Origin: Chrysochromulina tobinii
Lineage: Eukaryota; Haptophyta; Prymnesiales; Chrysochromulinaceae
NCBI GenBank assembly: GCA_001275005.1
Contig: JWZX01002360.1
Location: 1 to 14,075, forward strand
Reading direction: 5' to 3'
Length of the DNA: 14,075 bases
The notes beneath the pieces are model-generated. The model searched no databases. It had not been told where the DNA came from and saw only the letters and a program-made list of their open reading frames with translations. Made by a program: the position numbers and the translations under genes. This document shows positions 1 through 8,262 of the stretch, one piece after another (the stretch's first letter is position 1; every line of letters begins with the position of its first letter).

Positions 1-164
1 CTGCGCCAGAGCAGTGCGAAATTTTCCCGCGCAGTGCGATCGCGTTGGGATGGTGTGTTACGTTGGGTTGGTGTGTGGGACCTTCCTATGCTTTCTCGAC
101 GGCGTTGTCGTTTCATCGGGAGGAACAACGGGCTTCCCTTGGACTGCCCGACGCAAGCGCCAGG

Positions 165-1874
165 ATGCCACCCACGCATCGCTCGGCGCCTCAAATTGGC
201 GGGCGCGCTGCCCATGAGGCTGATCCACGAACTGAAGGTCTCGACTTCAAGGCCTTCTGCGCGATGGTGCGAGAGAGCGAGCACGGTGAGCACGATGAAT
301 TGGATCTCCGCAAACGCTTCAAGGTGCTGGATGTAAACGGGACAGGCCGTGTCATGAAGCACGAGTACCTGCGCGCCGCTTTGCGGGACGAGCTCGCTCT
401 TAACCACGCCCGTGTCGCACTCATCCTCGAGCAGTGGGACGATGATGGAGACGGCGAGGTGGATCTGAAAGAGTTCCGGCGCGCGGTGCGCTCGCTCGGC
501 TTTGGCGAGCTGCAGGATACGGTCATCGACGCGATCTTCCTCGAATTTGACGAGGACAAGAGCGGCTCCATTTCGCGCCTCGAGATCGACCGGCGGCTCA
601 AAAAGTATGCTAAGCTGATACCGGAGCAGCAGTTTGCGCTGCGTAAGTTGGCCGGCGGCCGGCACGGTGCAGCGCTCTCGACGACGGTCAAGCTCGATCG
701 CTCGAGCGGCCGGCCGGTGAGCGAGCTGATTCGCGACGCGCTCGCGGCCAACGCCGTGCGCGTCATCGACCTCTTCCGCGACTGGGATGAGAATGGTGAC
801 GGGCTCATCTCTCAGAAGGAGTTTTACCAGGCGATGGCGCCGCTTGGACTCGACGTGTCGCGTGAAGAGGCGCTCGAGCTCTTCGATCAGTTCGACCCGG
901 ACGGGAGCGGCACGATCGAGTACAAAGAGCTCAACATGATGCTGCGCCGGCAGGTCGATGTGCGCGAGGTGCAGCGTCGACGCGCCATGAGTGCCGCAGA
1001 GCTCGCGATAGCAGCCACGTGCCCGATGAGTAAGTCACTCAAGCTTACCCTGGCTGCCATGAGTGCTCTTGAGACCTCCGGCTCGATGCCGGCCGGCGCC
1101 GCGCAGCAGCTGCGGCGCCTGTTGAAGCTCCGGGAGGCGGGCGATCCGCGGCTGCGCCGATCCGCCACGTGGGGTGACGCACCGCCACCAGTGACCAAAG
1201 CTCACCCAAGCGCCTACACCGGCAAGAGCGTGGGCGGCACATGTGGACTGCCGAGATCGAATGTGGTCAAGGGGGTAGTGCGGCCGGCGCCGCGGCTTGC
1301 CTTTGCCACGACCAAGCCGCAGCTGCTCGACGATCTAGCGTCGCTCTGGCTGTGCTCTCGGCCGAACGTAGCGCATTCCTTTGCCTCGACTGCACCGCAT
1401 ACAGTCAACCTACTGCCACCGCGTACCGCGCAGGAGCTCCTGCCGCATCGGCACGCTCCTACTTGCGCGGCCACAAGCCAGACGCTCGCGCGCCTGCGCG
1501 CCGTGCAAGGCACGCTCGCGCCGCCAGAGCCCGCCACCCTCGAGATCGCCCTCGAGATCGAAGCTTGGGCGGACAGGGGGGCCGAAGAGCGCTTTGCTGT
1601 TAAGGCCGCCTCCGTCGCCGTCGCCGCGCCCGAGCCGGCGGCCGACTCTTCACATGCGGCACCCGGGCCAGGCGGACGGCCCCGTAGTGCTCCACTGACA
1701 CGACCCGTCGCTAATCGACCCACTCGTCCATCGAGCGGCTCGACTAGTCGTCGGCCCGTCAGCATACTGTCGCAGCTCACGCCGACCGATCAGCTCTCTA
1801 CTGCGGCCGCCTACCGTGCTACGGGCTCTATCAATCGGCCCGCTAGCATACTGTCTCAGCTCACGCCGCGATAG
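165..1874 (+). CDS. Five-EF-hand calcium-binding protein with long disordered tail
   Basis: Predicted 569-residue Ca2+-sensor protein, read as a single exon. Five EF-hand loops are visible at about residues 56-67 (DVNGTGRVMKHE), 92-103 (DDDGDGEVDLKE), 129-140 (DEDKSGSISRLE), 208-219 (DENGDGLISQKE) and 244-255 (DPDGSGTIEYKE). Each has Asp at position 1, Gly at 6 and Glu at 12. The first loop is the least canonical. The segment before loop 1 (GLDFKAFCAMVRE) resembles the helix of a further, degenerate hand. Residues about 266-569 are Ala/Pro/Arg-rich and look disordered. The tail ends in two copies of RPxSILSQLTP. I chose the ATG at 165 because the frame is open further upstream only from non-ATG codons; an upstream exon outside the window is possible. 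Multi-EF-hand proteins of this kind are common in algae, often without a known partner. The function beyond Ca2+ binding is unknown. Confidence 0.8.
   Translation: MPPTHRSAPQIGGRAAHEADPRTEGLDFKAFCAMVRESEHGEHDELDLRKRFKVLDVNGTGRVMKHEYLRAALRDELALNHARVALILEQWDDDGDGEVDLKEFRRAVRSLGFGELQDTVIDAIFLEFDEDKSGSISRLEIDRRLKKYAKLIPEQQFALRKLAGGRHGAALSTTVKLDRSSGRPVSELIRDALAANAVRVIDLFRDWDENGDGLISQKEFYQAMAPLGLDVSREEALELFDQFDPDGSGTIEYKELNMMLRRQVDVREVQRRRAMSAAELAIAATCPMSKSLKLTLAAMSALETSGSMPAGAAQQLRRLLKLREAGDPRLRRSATWGDAPPPVTKAHPSAYTGKSVGGTCGLPRSNVVKGVVRPAPRLAFATTKPQLLDDLASLWLCSRPNVAHSFASTAPHTVNLLPPRTAQELLPHRHAPTCAATSQTLARLRAVQGTLAPPEPATLEIALEIEAWADRGAEERFAVKAASVAVAAPEPAADSSHAAPGPGGRPRSAPLTRPVANRPTRPSSGSTSRRPVSILSQLTPTDQLSTAAAYRATGSINRPASILSQLTPR
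1752..1868 (+). repeat. Duplicated RPxSILSQLTP peptide tail
   Basis: In-frame duplication at the 3' end of the EF-hand gene: bases 1752-1784 and 1836-1868 encode RPVSILSQLTP and RPASILSQLTP. The two copies differ at only a few bases, so the duplication looks recent or conserved. The intervening peptide is Ser/Thr/Ala-rich. It may be a short linear docking motif, but I know of no family that matches it. Confidence 0.6.
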
Positions 1875-2161
1875 AGCAGCACGCACAGGTTGCCCCGTCC
1901 CAGACAATCATGCCTCCAGATCAGCCCGGGAGCCATGAGCCCGTGACCCGTGTTTGGCTTTTGTCATCATACAACCGCCCTTGTTCCGAGGATTCGATTC
2001 AGGCCGTTTCGTTCTCGCTCCGGGCGGTCGTTTTTGCGGATCTTGACGTAGCGTGAGAAGTTTGATTCGGTGTCGTAAAGCCGTAAGACGTTAAAGTCGT
2101 TACTTCTCCTCTCACGTCTACTCTTGCGCCCCCGGCCCGCGCGTCATGCCCCACCGGGGCA

Positions 2162-2234
2162 CCGGTCGTCCGCATCGCGACTTCTCCGATCTGTCCCTAC
2201 GACCGGACTGACGGTCAAGTCGGAGTGATGGACG
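2162..2234. repeat. Cluster of overlapping hairpins
   Basis: GACCG at 2201-2205 pairs with CGGTC at 2212-2216 around a 6-base loop. CCGGTCGT at 2162-2169 is the exact reverse complement of ACGACCGG at 2199-2206, so the two pairings compete. A longer imperfect stem is possible between about 2168-2182 and 2218-2234. The segment may be a structured RNA or a decayed palindromic element. I recognise no family. Confidence 0.35.
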
Positions 2235-2310
2235 ATGACGCCTCGTAAAATCTTAGCGCAAAACCGCGACCGTTATGAATAAACGCGAATTAGCGGGGCC
2301 TGAGTCTAAA

Positions 2311-2563
2311 CGTCGGAGTGCGTGGCCGCTGCTTCCGTGGCGTGCCGCGGCCCGGCGCCGCAGTCTGCGACCCATGGCGGCACGGCAGGCTTGAGGCTAG
2401 ACGGGTAAGTGAACATCGCCTAGTACCGACGCGAGTACCACCGTACAGGCAGCGGGTTTTCAGCGTACACGTGGCGAGGGCCAGGGCGGGTCACCCCCAG
2501 GCATACTAAGCGTGTACGGTGATCATCGTCTAGCCACGGAAGCAGCGGCCACGCACTCCGACG
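2311..2563. repeat. Perfect 30-bp inverted repeat flanking 193 bp
   Basis: Bases 2311-2340 (starting CGTCGGAGTGCG) are the exact reverse complement of 2534-2563. The interior holds nested hairpins: CGTGCCGC at 2341-2348 with GCGGCACG at 2377-2384, and ACCGTACA at 2441-2448 with TGTACGGT at 2513-2520. No clear target-site duplication flanks the arms. It could be a MITE that has lost its duplication, a foldback element or the gene of a structured RNA. Confidence 0.55.
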
Positions 2564-2998
2564 CGAGCCGGACTGCCCGCTCATCATTCCTCTCGGTCTC
2601 GTGTAGGCTGTCGTGGCTCGAGGCGGGGTGGGGCGCGCCCGCGGCGGGCCGGAGGCGGAGCCCGGGGCGCGGGGGCGCCGCTCCATGCGCCGCTCGTACA
2701 GGCGTAGCGCTAGCGGGCGCGTAGGCGCCGCGTTGCATGCGCGATGCGGAGCAGTGTCGGTCAGGGTCACGGGTCGCGGGTAGTCGAGCTTTATGTGTCA
2801 CCCGTCCCCGGGACTCGAGCGCTCGCACAAGTCGCGCCGGCCCTTAGCCGGCCCGGACAGCCGTCCATTTACCGCATACGCATCGCCCAAGGCCCATCCT
2901 TTTCCATCCTTCGACCTTCCCCTTCGCTCCTGTGGTCCCGATGCCACTCCTCTCCCCCCTCGACTGACTGAAACCGATACGACCCTTAAGCGACTGTG

Positions 2999-4147
2999 TC
3001 ATGCGCTGTACAATCCCGACAGATCGGCGCTTTTTTCAGAGGCGGCCGCCTGCCGCCGTACTTTTGCCGCCATGAGCCGATCACCCTGCGTGGGGCCCTC
3101 ACCGCCCGTGGACCAGTAGCTGAGCCCGAAGGCTTCCGTCGCCAATGGCCGCTGGCCCGCGTAGCCCACCGCCGATTTGGCGGCCTTCTGAGAAATTTGC
3201 TTTCCGCGCGTGTCAGGCGGCTCGCACAGCAAGTGGGTCAGCTTGCTCTTTTCATGCCCTCTCTGCGCCGCAGAGTGTATGCGACCCGCATGGCTCGATG
3301 CGTAGTGCAACTCTTTCCCTGGGACAAAACCCGAGTACCCCGGGAGCACACCACCGACTTCTTGACGGTACTGCGCTGCCTCCATTGGCATCGTTGCTGG
3401 AGGCTCGGGCTGCACCACCCTCCAGTCGTTGTGGCTAAATGACGGATTGGGTGGAGGTGGCGGATCCGTGCTCTGATGGCGTAGAGCGCCGACAGCCTCA
3501 GGGATCGGTTCGGGATCGTAGGACATCGGCACGTGCCCACTGTAGCTCAAAGCGATGCCGCCCGCTCCGAAATCTTTCAGGTCGCGCCCTTTGGGCGGGC
3601 GTTTCGGAGGTGGCCGGTAGCCAGGTGGGTCGCTTGTCGATGGGATCAAGTGGGAAGGGATTGGAATGATGTTGGCCATCCAATCCGTTGGCTGCTTTGA
3701 AGCCCATGAGCTGCCCCGCGTTGGTGCTGGTGGTGCGATCCCGTCGACGCCTCCTTGATGGCTCGAGCCGAACTGTTGCCTCGCAGCTGGGATGTGGCCA
3801 GAGTAGCCGTATTTTACGCCGCCAATGGCGAGCTTAAATTGGTCAGTGACCGTGGGCGCGTCTTGCTGAATATGTTCGCCATTGCCGCCACGCACGAAAG
3901 CCACCCACGACGTCGTGGGCTTGTTGCAGAGCTGCTGTCCTTGACCGGGCACCTGATCGGGAGACATCTTGAAGGGCACGCCACCAACACTCGGTTTGCT
4001 CACCACTTCTCGTGAGCCGGGGCGGTGCCCGCCATATCCAGGCATGACACCACCGACTCGCTGCACGAAACCCTCGTGCTTTATCCGAGCAGAGTCTGCC
4101 ATCGATGGCCACTCGGGGTTTCTCTCGAGGCTCATCTCAAGGGGCAT
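2999..4147 (-). CDS. CIMIP2/FAM166-like ciliary microtubule inner protein
   Basis: Predicted 382-residue protein, single exon, ATG at 4147 and TGA at 2999. It carries five spaced copies of a G-Y/S-x-G-H/F-x-P motif: PGYGGHRPG near residue 36, YGYSGHIP near 113, LSYSGHVP near 200, PGYSGFVPG near 270 and VGYAGQRP near 327. Several are preceded by a Gly-Gly-Ile/Val, and some are followed by a short aromatic/Ser segment (FGSSHQGG, YASSHAGR). This pattern is that of the FAM166/CIMIP2 (DUF2475) family, whose members bind the luminal side of axonemal doublet microtubules. The linkers are Pro-rich and lack transmembrane segments or a signal peptide, which suits a cytoskeletal protein. The gene is divergent from the transporter gene at 4481. 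I am confident of the repeat type, less so of the exact orthology. Confidence 0.75.
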   Translation of the reverse strand: MPLEMSLERNPEWPSMADSARIKHEGFVQRVGGVMPGYGGHRPGSREVVSKPSVGGVPFKMSPDQVPGQGQQLCNKPTTSWVAFVRGGNGEHIQQDAPTVTDQFKLAIGGVKYGYSGHIPAARQQFGSSHQGGVDGIAPPAPTRGSSWASKQPTDWMANIIPIPSHLIPSTSDPPGYRPPPKRPPKGRDLKDFGAGGIALSYSGHVPMSYDPEPIPEAVGALRHQSTDPPPPPNPSFSHNDWRVVQPEPPATMPMEAAQYRQEVGGVLPGYSGFVPGKELHYASSHAGRIHSAAQRGHEKSKLTHLLCEPPDTRGKQISQKAAKSAVGYAGQRPLATEAFGLSYWSTGGEGPTQGDRLMAAKVRRQAAASEKSADLSGLYSA

Positions 4148-4480
4148 GGCGAAGTGTGGGCTTCAGTCCATAGTTTTCGCGTCCTTTGTGAGTGTGGTTT
4201 CGCGTGGGGAGAACTTCCATTCCTACCGGTACCGGTAACGGCCGCCGTGCGCGCATGATGTATGGGCGCTGCGATGGCAAACTTTGCGTACAACGTATCC
4301 CGCGAACCGCCGCACAGGCGCTGCGCTGCTACCGGTCCTCCGCTGCTCCGCATCTCAAGCTCAGGTGACGTTCTTAGAAGACGTCGCCCCGGAGGTCTCA
4401 CGGATTTTGCGCTCCCACCTCACAACTGAAACGAATCCCCCCACCTGGAGATTGCGAGCACGAAAGACGGTCTGCCCCAC
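4148..4480. promoter_or_regulatory. Shared divergent promoter region with 14-bp palindrome
   Basis: This 333-bp gap separates the start codons of the CIMIP2-like (-) and transporter (+) genes and must contain both promoters and 5' UTRs. It contains the perfect palindrome TACCGGTACCGGTA at 4224-4237, made of two overlapping ACCGGT cores, with a further ACCGGT at 4330-4335. I see no clear TATA box or RFX-type X-box. The palindrome is only a candidate binding site. Confidence 0.4.
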
Positions 4481-5452
4481 ATGCGATCCTCGATAAAGGG
4501 TCTGGGCGCAGGCGAAAAGGAAGACAAAATCGCAGCAGAAAGCTCATCGTCGTCGAGCCTGCAGACCACGGCAATCGTGCTTGCTTGGTTTGCCCTAAAT
4601 ATCGCCATCAACAATCTCAATAAGTGGATATTTGCACACTATGCATTCCGCTACAGCGCACTGCTCACGGCACTTCACATGATCGCGTGCTACGTCCTAA
4701 GTGCGGTGACGCTGCGGTTACGGCCGGAGCCGACTCGGTTGCCTCTTAGCCAGCGCGCGAGGAATGCCATCACGCAGCTCTCCCTCGTATTCGTCGTCAG
4801 TGTGTGCTGCGGCAATGCCGCTCTGCAGTACATTCACATCTCCTTTTCGCAGGCCATCGGCGCGACTGCGCCGCTGTGGACGGTGGTGCTCTCAGTAGCG
4901 TTGTTACGCAAATCGTACGCGCTACGCGTCTGGGCCTCGTTGGCCCTGATTTGCCTGGGCATGGTGCTGACCATCCGAGGAGAGATGAATTTCAATTGGC
5001 TTGGCTTTGGGCTAGTACTCACAGCGACGCTGACCAGGGCGCTCAAATCGATCATGCAGGGGCTGCTGCTCTCATCGCCCGAAGAGCGGCTCGACCCCAT
5101 CGAGCTGCTCTACCACATGGCGCCGCGCTCGGCAGCTTGCCTGGGACTTTGGGTCCTATTGAGAGAGCGCGACTTCATGGCCGACGCAGTGCTCCTCGAC
5201 GCAGGGCTCTGGGTGTGCCTCCTTGCGTCATCACTCGTGTCCTTCTTCTTGAATGTGACCCAGTTCCTCGTCACCACAGCCACCTCGGCCGTCACGCTCC
5301 AGGTGCTCGGGAACATCAAGGTCGTCCTCCTCATCGTCGTCTCGACTGCCATCTTTGGCAACGAAGTCTCGCTCCAGGCGGCGTGCGGCTGCGCCGCCTG
5401 CTTGGCCGGCGCTGTACTGTACCACTCGGCGCTACACAGCACCAAGCGTTGA
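4481..5452 (+). CDS. Nucleotide-sugar/triose-phosphate translocator family transporter
   Basis: Predicted 323-residue membrane protein of the drug/metabolite transporter superfamily (TPT/nucleotide-sugar type), with about ten hydrophobic segments. Family hallmarks are the first helix (WFALNIAINNLNKWIF), FRYSALLTALHM, the SFSQAIGATAPLWTVVLS segment, RALKSIMQGLLLSS followed by LLYHMAP, and the C-terminal TSAVTLQVLGNIKVVLL plus FGNEVS. These resemble plant KT/KVAG-type Golgi transporters that exchange a nucleotide sugar or sugar phosphate for a counter-substrate. The substrate cannot be read from the sequence. The short polar Ser-rich N-terminus is not obviously a plastid transit peptide, so the Golgi or ER is more likely. 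ATG at 4481, stop at 5450-5452, no intron, normal length for the family. Two glycosyltransferase-like genes lie in the same window. Confidence 0.88.
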   Translation: MRSSIKGLGAGEKEDKIAAESSSSSSLQTTAIVLAWFALNIAINNLNKWIFAHYAFRYSALLTALHMIACYVLSAVTLRLRPEPTRLPLSQRARNAITQLSLVFVVSVCCGNAALQYIHISFSQAIGATAPLWTVVLSVALLRKSYALRVWASLALICLGMVLTIRGEMNFNWLGFGLVLTATLTRALKSIMQGLLLSSPEERLDPIELLYHMAPRSAACLGLWVLLRERDFMADAVLLDAGLWVCLLASSLVSFFLNVTQFLVTTATSAVTLQVLGNIKVVLLIVVSTAIFGNEVSLQAACGCAACLAGAVLYHSALHSTKR

Positions 5453-6190
5453 GCGGCTCGCGCCGAGATGACGAGGCGCTATGCATATGAAACAAGGCCA
5501 TGTAGAGTCTTGAGGACGAGCGCACGCCCTGCCGATCGGATGCCCCAACCGATCCGAGTCCTCTCCCGGTTGCTGAGCCTCCAGCGCTGAGAGCACAACC
5601 CCCATGGGCATGTCACGCGAGCGATGGTATTTCTATTTCCTATTAGGCTACACCAAGCTGATTTGAATCTTGGGAGAAGCAAGCGTCATCGCTTATAGCA
5701 CCAATACCACTACTACACTATCGTGCGCGGTGGACAGGCGCGCGCGCCGGGGGCGGCGGCCGCGGCGCGCGGGCGCGGTGTGACCGTGAGGCCCGACCGG
5801 TCGGATGACGGATGTGCCGTGCAGCAGCAGCAGTTTGCCAGTAGGGTCTAGCGTAGGGTGCATGTCGCACGGCCGGGCAAGCCGATGTGCGGCGGCCGAT
5901 CATAAGGTAAAACGCGCTATGCGGCGTTCGCCCTCGCGTAGCCCGATCCTGCCGTGCGGAGGTGCGGTCCCACTACGCTACGGTACTGCGACGCAACGGA
6001 GTAGATCGGATGAAGGCCCACAGAGGACGAACGTCATTCCAGACGCCCCATGGGGTCGGGTAACCGGGCGAGGAGGCACCCCAGCGATTCCCTGGATGTG
6101 GCGCGGAGGGCCGCCATACAACTATGCTGTGCACGTGAACTCTCCCGACGCGACCAGCCCGCCTCTCACACGACCTTCCTTGTTCAAGCT
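5453..6190. other. Convergent intergenic region, no gene seen
   Basis: This 738-bp stretch lies between the stops of the transporter (+) and glycosyltransferase-like (-) genes and presumably holds both 3' UTRs. It includes a strongly GC-rich block at about 5724-5780 with a 9-bp hairpin (CGCGCGCCG at 5741-5749 against CGGCGCGCG at 5763-5771) and a short CAG run near 5822-5833. A small stem, CCAAG/CTTGG, lies near 5653-5673. The open frames here have no recognisable domain. Confidence 0.5.
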
Positions 6191-7976
6191 TCAAGGCGCA
6201 AAGTTGTCCTCGTCGATGCCCACCGTCTTCTTCTCCAAGGTCGCGTAGACGGCCTTCGATCCCGAGCTAGCCGGCGCTGCCGCTGCCGAGCCGGGCACTC
6301 CTCGTGTGCCCGTGCTGGGGCCACTCCACCCGCTTCCCGAGATGGAGCTCTCACCGCTGAACGCTGGGCCGTTCGGAGTGTCGGCCAAGCATCGCGGCGA
6401 GGTCCAATGGCATAGGATGCGCCCGTGCTCGTGCGCGGGGCAGAGTGAGTGTTGGAACCCGTCCCAAACAGGTTCGGGCCTCTGAGGCAGCAGCGTCGCC
6501 ACGGAGCCGTTGGTGCGGCACAGGCGTTGATCGCCCTGACGAGGGAGCCAAACGTCGACCATGGCACGGAGCGGCAGCGCGCGCACGCCCGCGGCGGCGC
6601 CCAGCGCGTGATGCACATGCGCGGTCCAGTAAAAGTGCATCCAAGGCAACCGGATGCGAACATTGTGCAGCATGTCACGGTAGAGTTTGAGATGGCGTGG
6701 GAACGTGCCGAACGTGTGAGCGATGGCTGACGGGCCGACGAAGAGCCAATCGCTCACCTGCCATCGAGGGCCATCAGAGGTCATCAGAGGCCATCAGTCG
6801 CGCCGAAGACGAAGTGGCCAATCGCTCACCCAATAATTATACTGAGCCTCGGCCGGCAAGTCCTTGCCACTGCCGATCATGCCCAGGAACTGGCGCACGC
6901 GACACGTGTCTGAGAGCGACCCTTTGTCTGAGTGGCACTCGGAGCGAAGCCTTTGATAGGCTGCGCTCGCCCAGCCCATTTCTGTCACACGAGGGCTGCC
7001 GACCGAGCCGAGAGGGGCGGCCATCAGTCGCAATCAGTCGCAATCAGTCGCAATCAGTCGCTGTCAGTGGCCATCAGTGGGCGGCCTCGAAGGGTACGTA
7101 CCTATCTATCGAGCCGGCGGGGTCAAAGTCGCAGCACTGCGCGGTGAACCAGAGCTGCGCGCGGGGCAGCGCTGCCCAGCGCAGTGGTGCCGAGAAGTGC
7201 AGATCGTGGCGCCAGCAGGCGATCAGGTCGAAAGGGGCCCCGCGATCCCGTTCCGCACGACGGACGGCACGTAGCGCGCGTGCAATGGACATGGAGGCGC
7301 TCTCGACGGCGTCGTTGGTCTCGAGAGGCTCATGCTGGCTCCACTGCGGCCGGTAGAGCGTGTCGATTGTGGGGCCGAGGCTCGGGTTCCACGAGTGGAT
7401 GAACAAGGCCATTGTGGCCGCGGGGTTCGCATCGAGCACATGCCGTTGCACCGTGGCGTGCGCGAGGTACACCACCCCCGCCTCCGCCTTCGCATCACTC
7501 GTGAACCACGAGGGATGATGCAGCGTGCCAATCTTGCCATACAGAACCAGCGCCACGGAGGCACGCGCAGTCGGCTGCACCCAGGGCCACTTGCCCTTGT
7601 TCGGATGCAGCTTACCGAGCGCCTCTCGTGTCGCCACCAGGCTACTCCGGTTGACGAACGGCTTCCACTCTCGCGGCAGCTGCTGTTGCGCGTCCGCTGG
7701 CTGCACGGTCATGGAGCGAAAGTCGCTGAAGCGCTTGGTGCTTCGTAGGTCGCAAGATGCGTACCAAGAGCAGTCTTTATACTCGCGGCTGATCGAGATG
7801 TACTTGCAACGTGAGCATGCCTGGCAGCGCTGAGTGCATTCGGCCGTCGCCATCTGCCAGGTGCGGACGTGCGCAGCGTTGAGCTTGAGCATACCGAAGT
7901 CGCCGATGGCACAGTCGCCGCTCTGCCCGTCTGTTGTCTCGCCGCAATGACCATCCACGAACGTGCCCGTCCGCAT
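6191..7976 (-). CDS. Three-exon Cys-rich glycosyltransferase-like protein
   Basis: Exons read 7976-7102, 6995-6830 and 6757-6191, giving 535 residues; both junctions keep frame (phase 2, then phase 0). The N-terminal part is Cys-rich (residues 11, 22, 47, 51, 54, 57, 69, 75, including CSRCKYISIS and DCSWYASC) and resembles small disulfide modules of secreted proteins. The middle part has VALVLYGKIG, ALFIHSWNPSLG, a LYRPQW segment and DLIACWRHDLHF. Exon 3 continues with VSDWLFVGPSAIAHTF. This order recalls a poorly characterised glycosyltransferase-like family in algae, but I cannot name the activity. The C-terminal 100 residues look disordered. The start is uncertain: the frame stays open to 8087 with no ATG beyond 7976, and no signal peptide is seen, so an upstream exon is likely (an out-of-frame ATG lies at 8146). 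Confidence 0.65.
6758..6829 (-). other. Intron 2 of glycosyltransferase-like gene (72 bp, phase 0)
   Basis: GT at 6829-6828 and AG at 6759-6758. The exons join as AQYNYW then VSDWLFV. The intron begins GTGAGCGATTGGC, which is exactly how the next exon also begins (from 6757), and similarity continues more loosely for about 15 further bases. Its second half is built of CTGAT-type units (CTGATGGCCT, CTGATGACCT, then CTGATGGCCCT) and ends CGATGGCAG. Reading through would hit the TGA in the first CTGAT unit. Confidence 0.75.
6761..6800. repeat. 10-bp tandem units in intron 2
   Basis: On the + strand the units CCATCGAGGG, CCATCAGAGG, TCATCAGAGG and CCATCAGTCG follow in exact 10-bp register. On the transcribed strand each of the last three contains CTGAT. 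Confidence 0.7.
6996..7101 (-). other. Intron 1 of glycosyltransferase-like gene (106 bp, phase 2)
   Basis: The donor is G|GTACGT at 7101-7096 and the acceptor GGCAG ends at 6996. Joining 7102 to 6995 restores frame (PAGSID then SPRVTEMGWA). The closer AG at 6983-6982 gives the wrong phase, which supports the chosen acceptor. The intron centre carries the CTGAT 10-mer array. Confidence 0.65.
7021..7080. repeat. 10-bp tandem array in intron 1
   Basis: Six units in perfect 10-bp register: CCATCAGTCG, then CAATCAGTCG three times, then CTGTCAGTGG and CCATCAGTGG. On the transcribed strand most units carry CTGAT (one reads CTGAC), matching the CTRAY branch-point consensus. The array lies about 25 bases upstream of the acceptor. 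Confidence 0.85.
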
Positions 7977-8262
7977 GACTGTTGACCCAGGTGTGTATGT
8001 CCGTATGTACGCCGGTCCGGTGTCTTGGGTGTCGAATACTAAACATTGGCTGTGAATGTGAATGTGTGTATGTGTGACTTCTAACAAGTGGGAGTCAGTT
8101 TTGTTGACGACAGAGAACTGACGACGCTGTGCCGGCGCGCCCGCATTTTAAAACCGACGGCTGCACGTCATCACGATCACAAAGACGTGTCACCCAGTGA
8201 CACCGCGCCCCCAGAACAGCGGCCGCGCGCGCCGCATCGGCGACGAAGCTCGAGGTTAAACC
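7977..8262. other. Gap between two minus-strand genes, with a palindrome and CA-rich tract
   Basis: It holds the 3' end of the ankyrin-LRR transcript and the upstream region of the glycosyltransferase-like gene. GTGTCAC at 8187-8193 and GTGACAC at 8197-8203 form a 7-bp inverted repeat with a 3-base centre. A CA/TG-rich tract lies at about 8050-8078. The unidentified 5' exon or signal peptide of the glycosyltransferase-like gene may lie here. Confidence 0.4.

Larger units (their letters stand above)
1875..2998. other. Convergent intergenic region rich in inverted repeats, no gene seen
   Basis: This 1.1-kb stretch lies between the 3' ends of two converging genes. I see no convincing coding region: the short open frames have no recognisable domain and unconvincing composition. 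It holds several hairpin-forming segments (2044-2118, 2162-2234, 2311-2563), then a very GC-rich block around 2625-2735 and a pyrimidine-rich block around 2890-2965. No tRNA, 5S rRNA or spliceosomal snRNA signature was recognised. Confidence 0.6.

Noticed and set aside
50-217. Upstream ATG at 50 with a hydrophobic start in another frame
   Set aside because: It is out of frame with the EF-hand protein and ends at 217; no splice that would join them is evident.
2420-2770. Minus-strand open frame in the gene-free gap
   Set aside because: Arg/Pro-rich translation of GC-rich DNA, no domain, and it crosses the inverted repeat arm.
2999-3442. Plus-strand open frames opposite the CIMIP2-like gene
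   Set aside because: Antisense shadows of a gene with clear repeated motifs.
5653-5673. tRNA T-arm-like TTCAAAT on the minus strand
   Set aside because: The surrounding stem closes an 11-base loop, and no acceptor or anticodon arm can be drawn.
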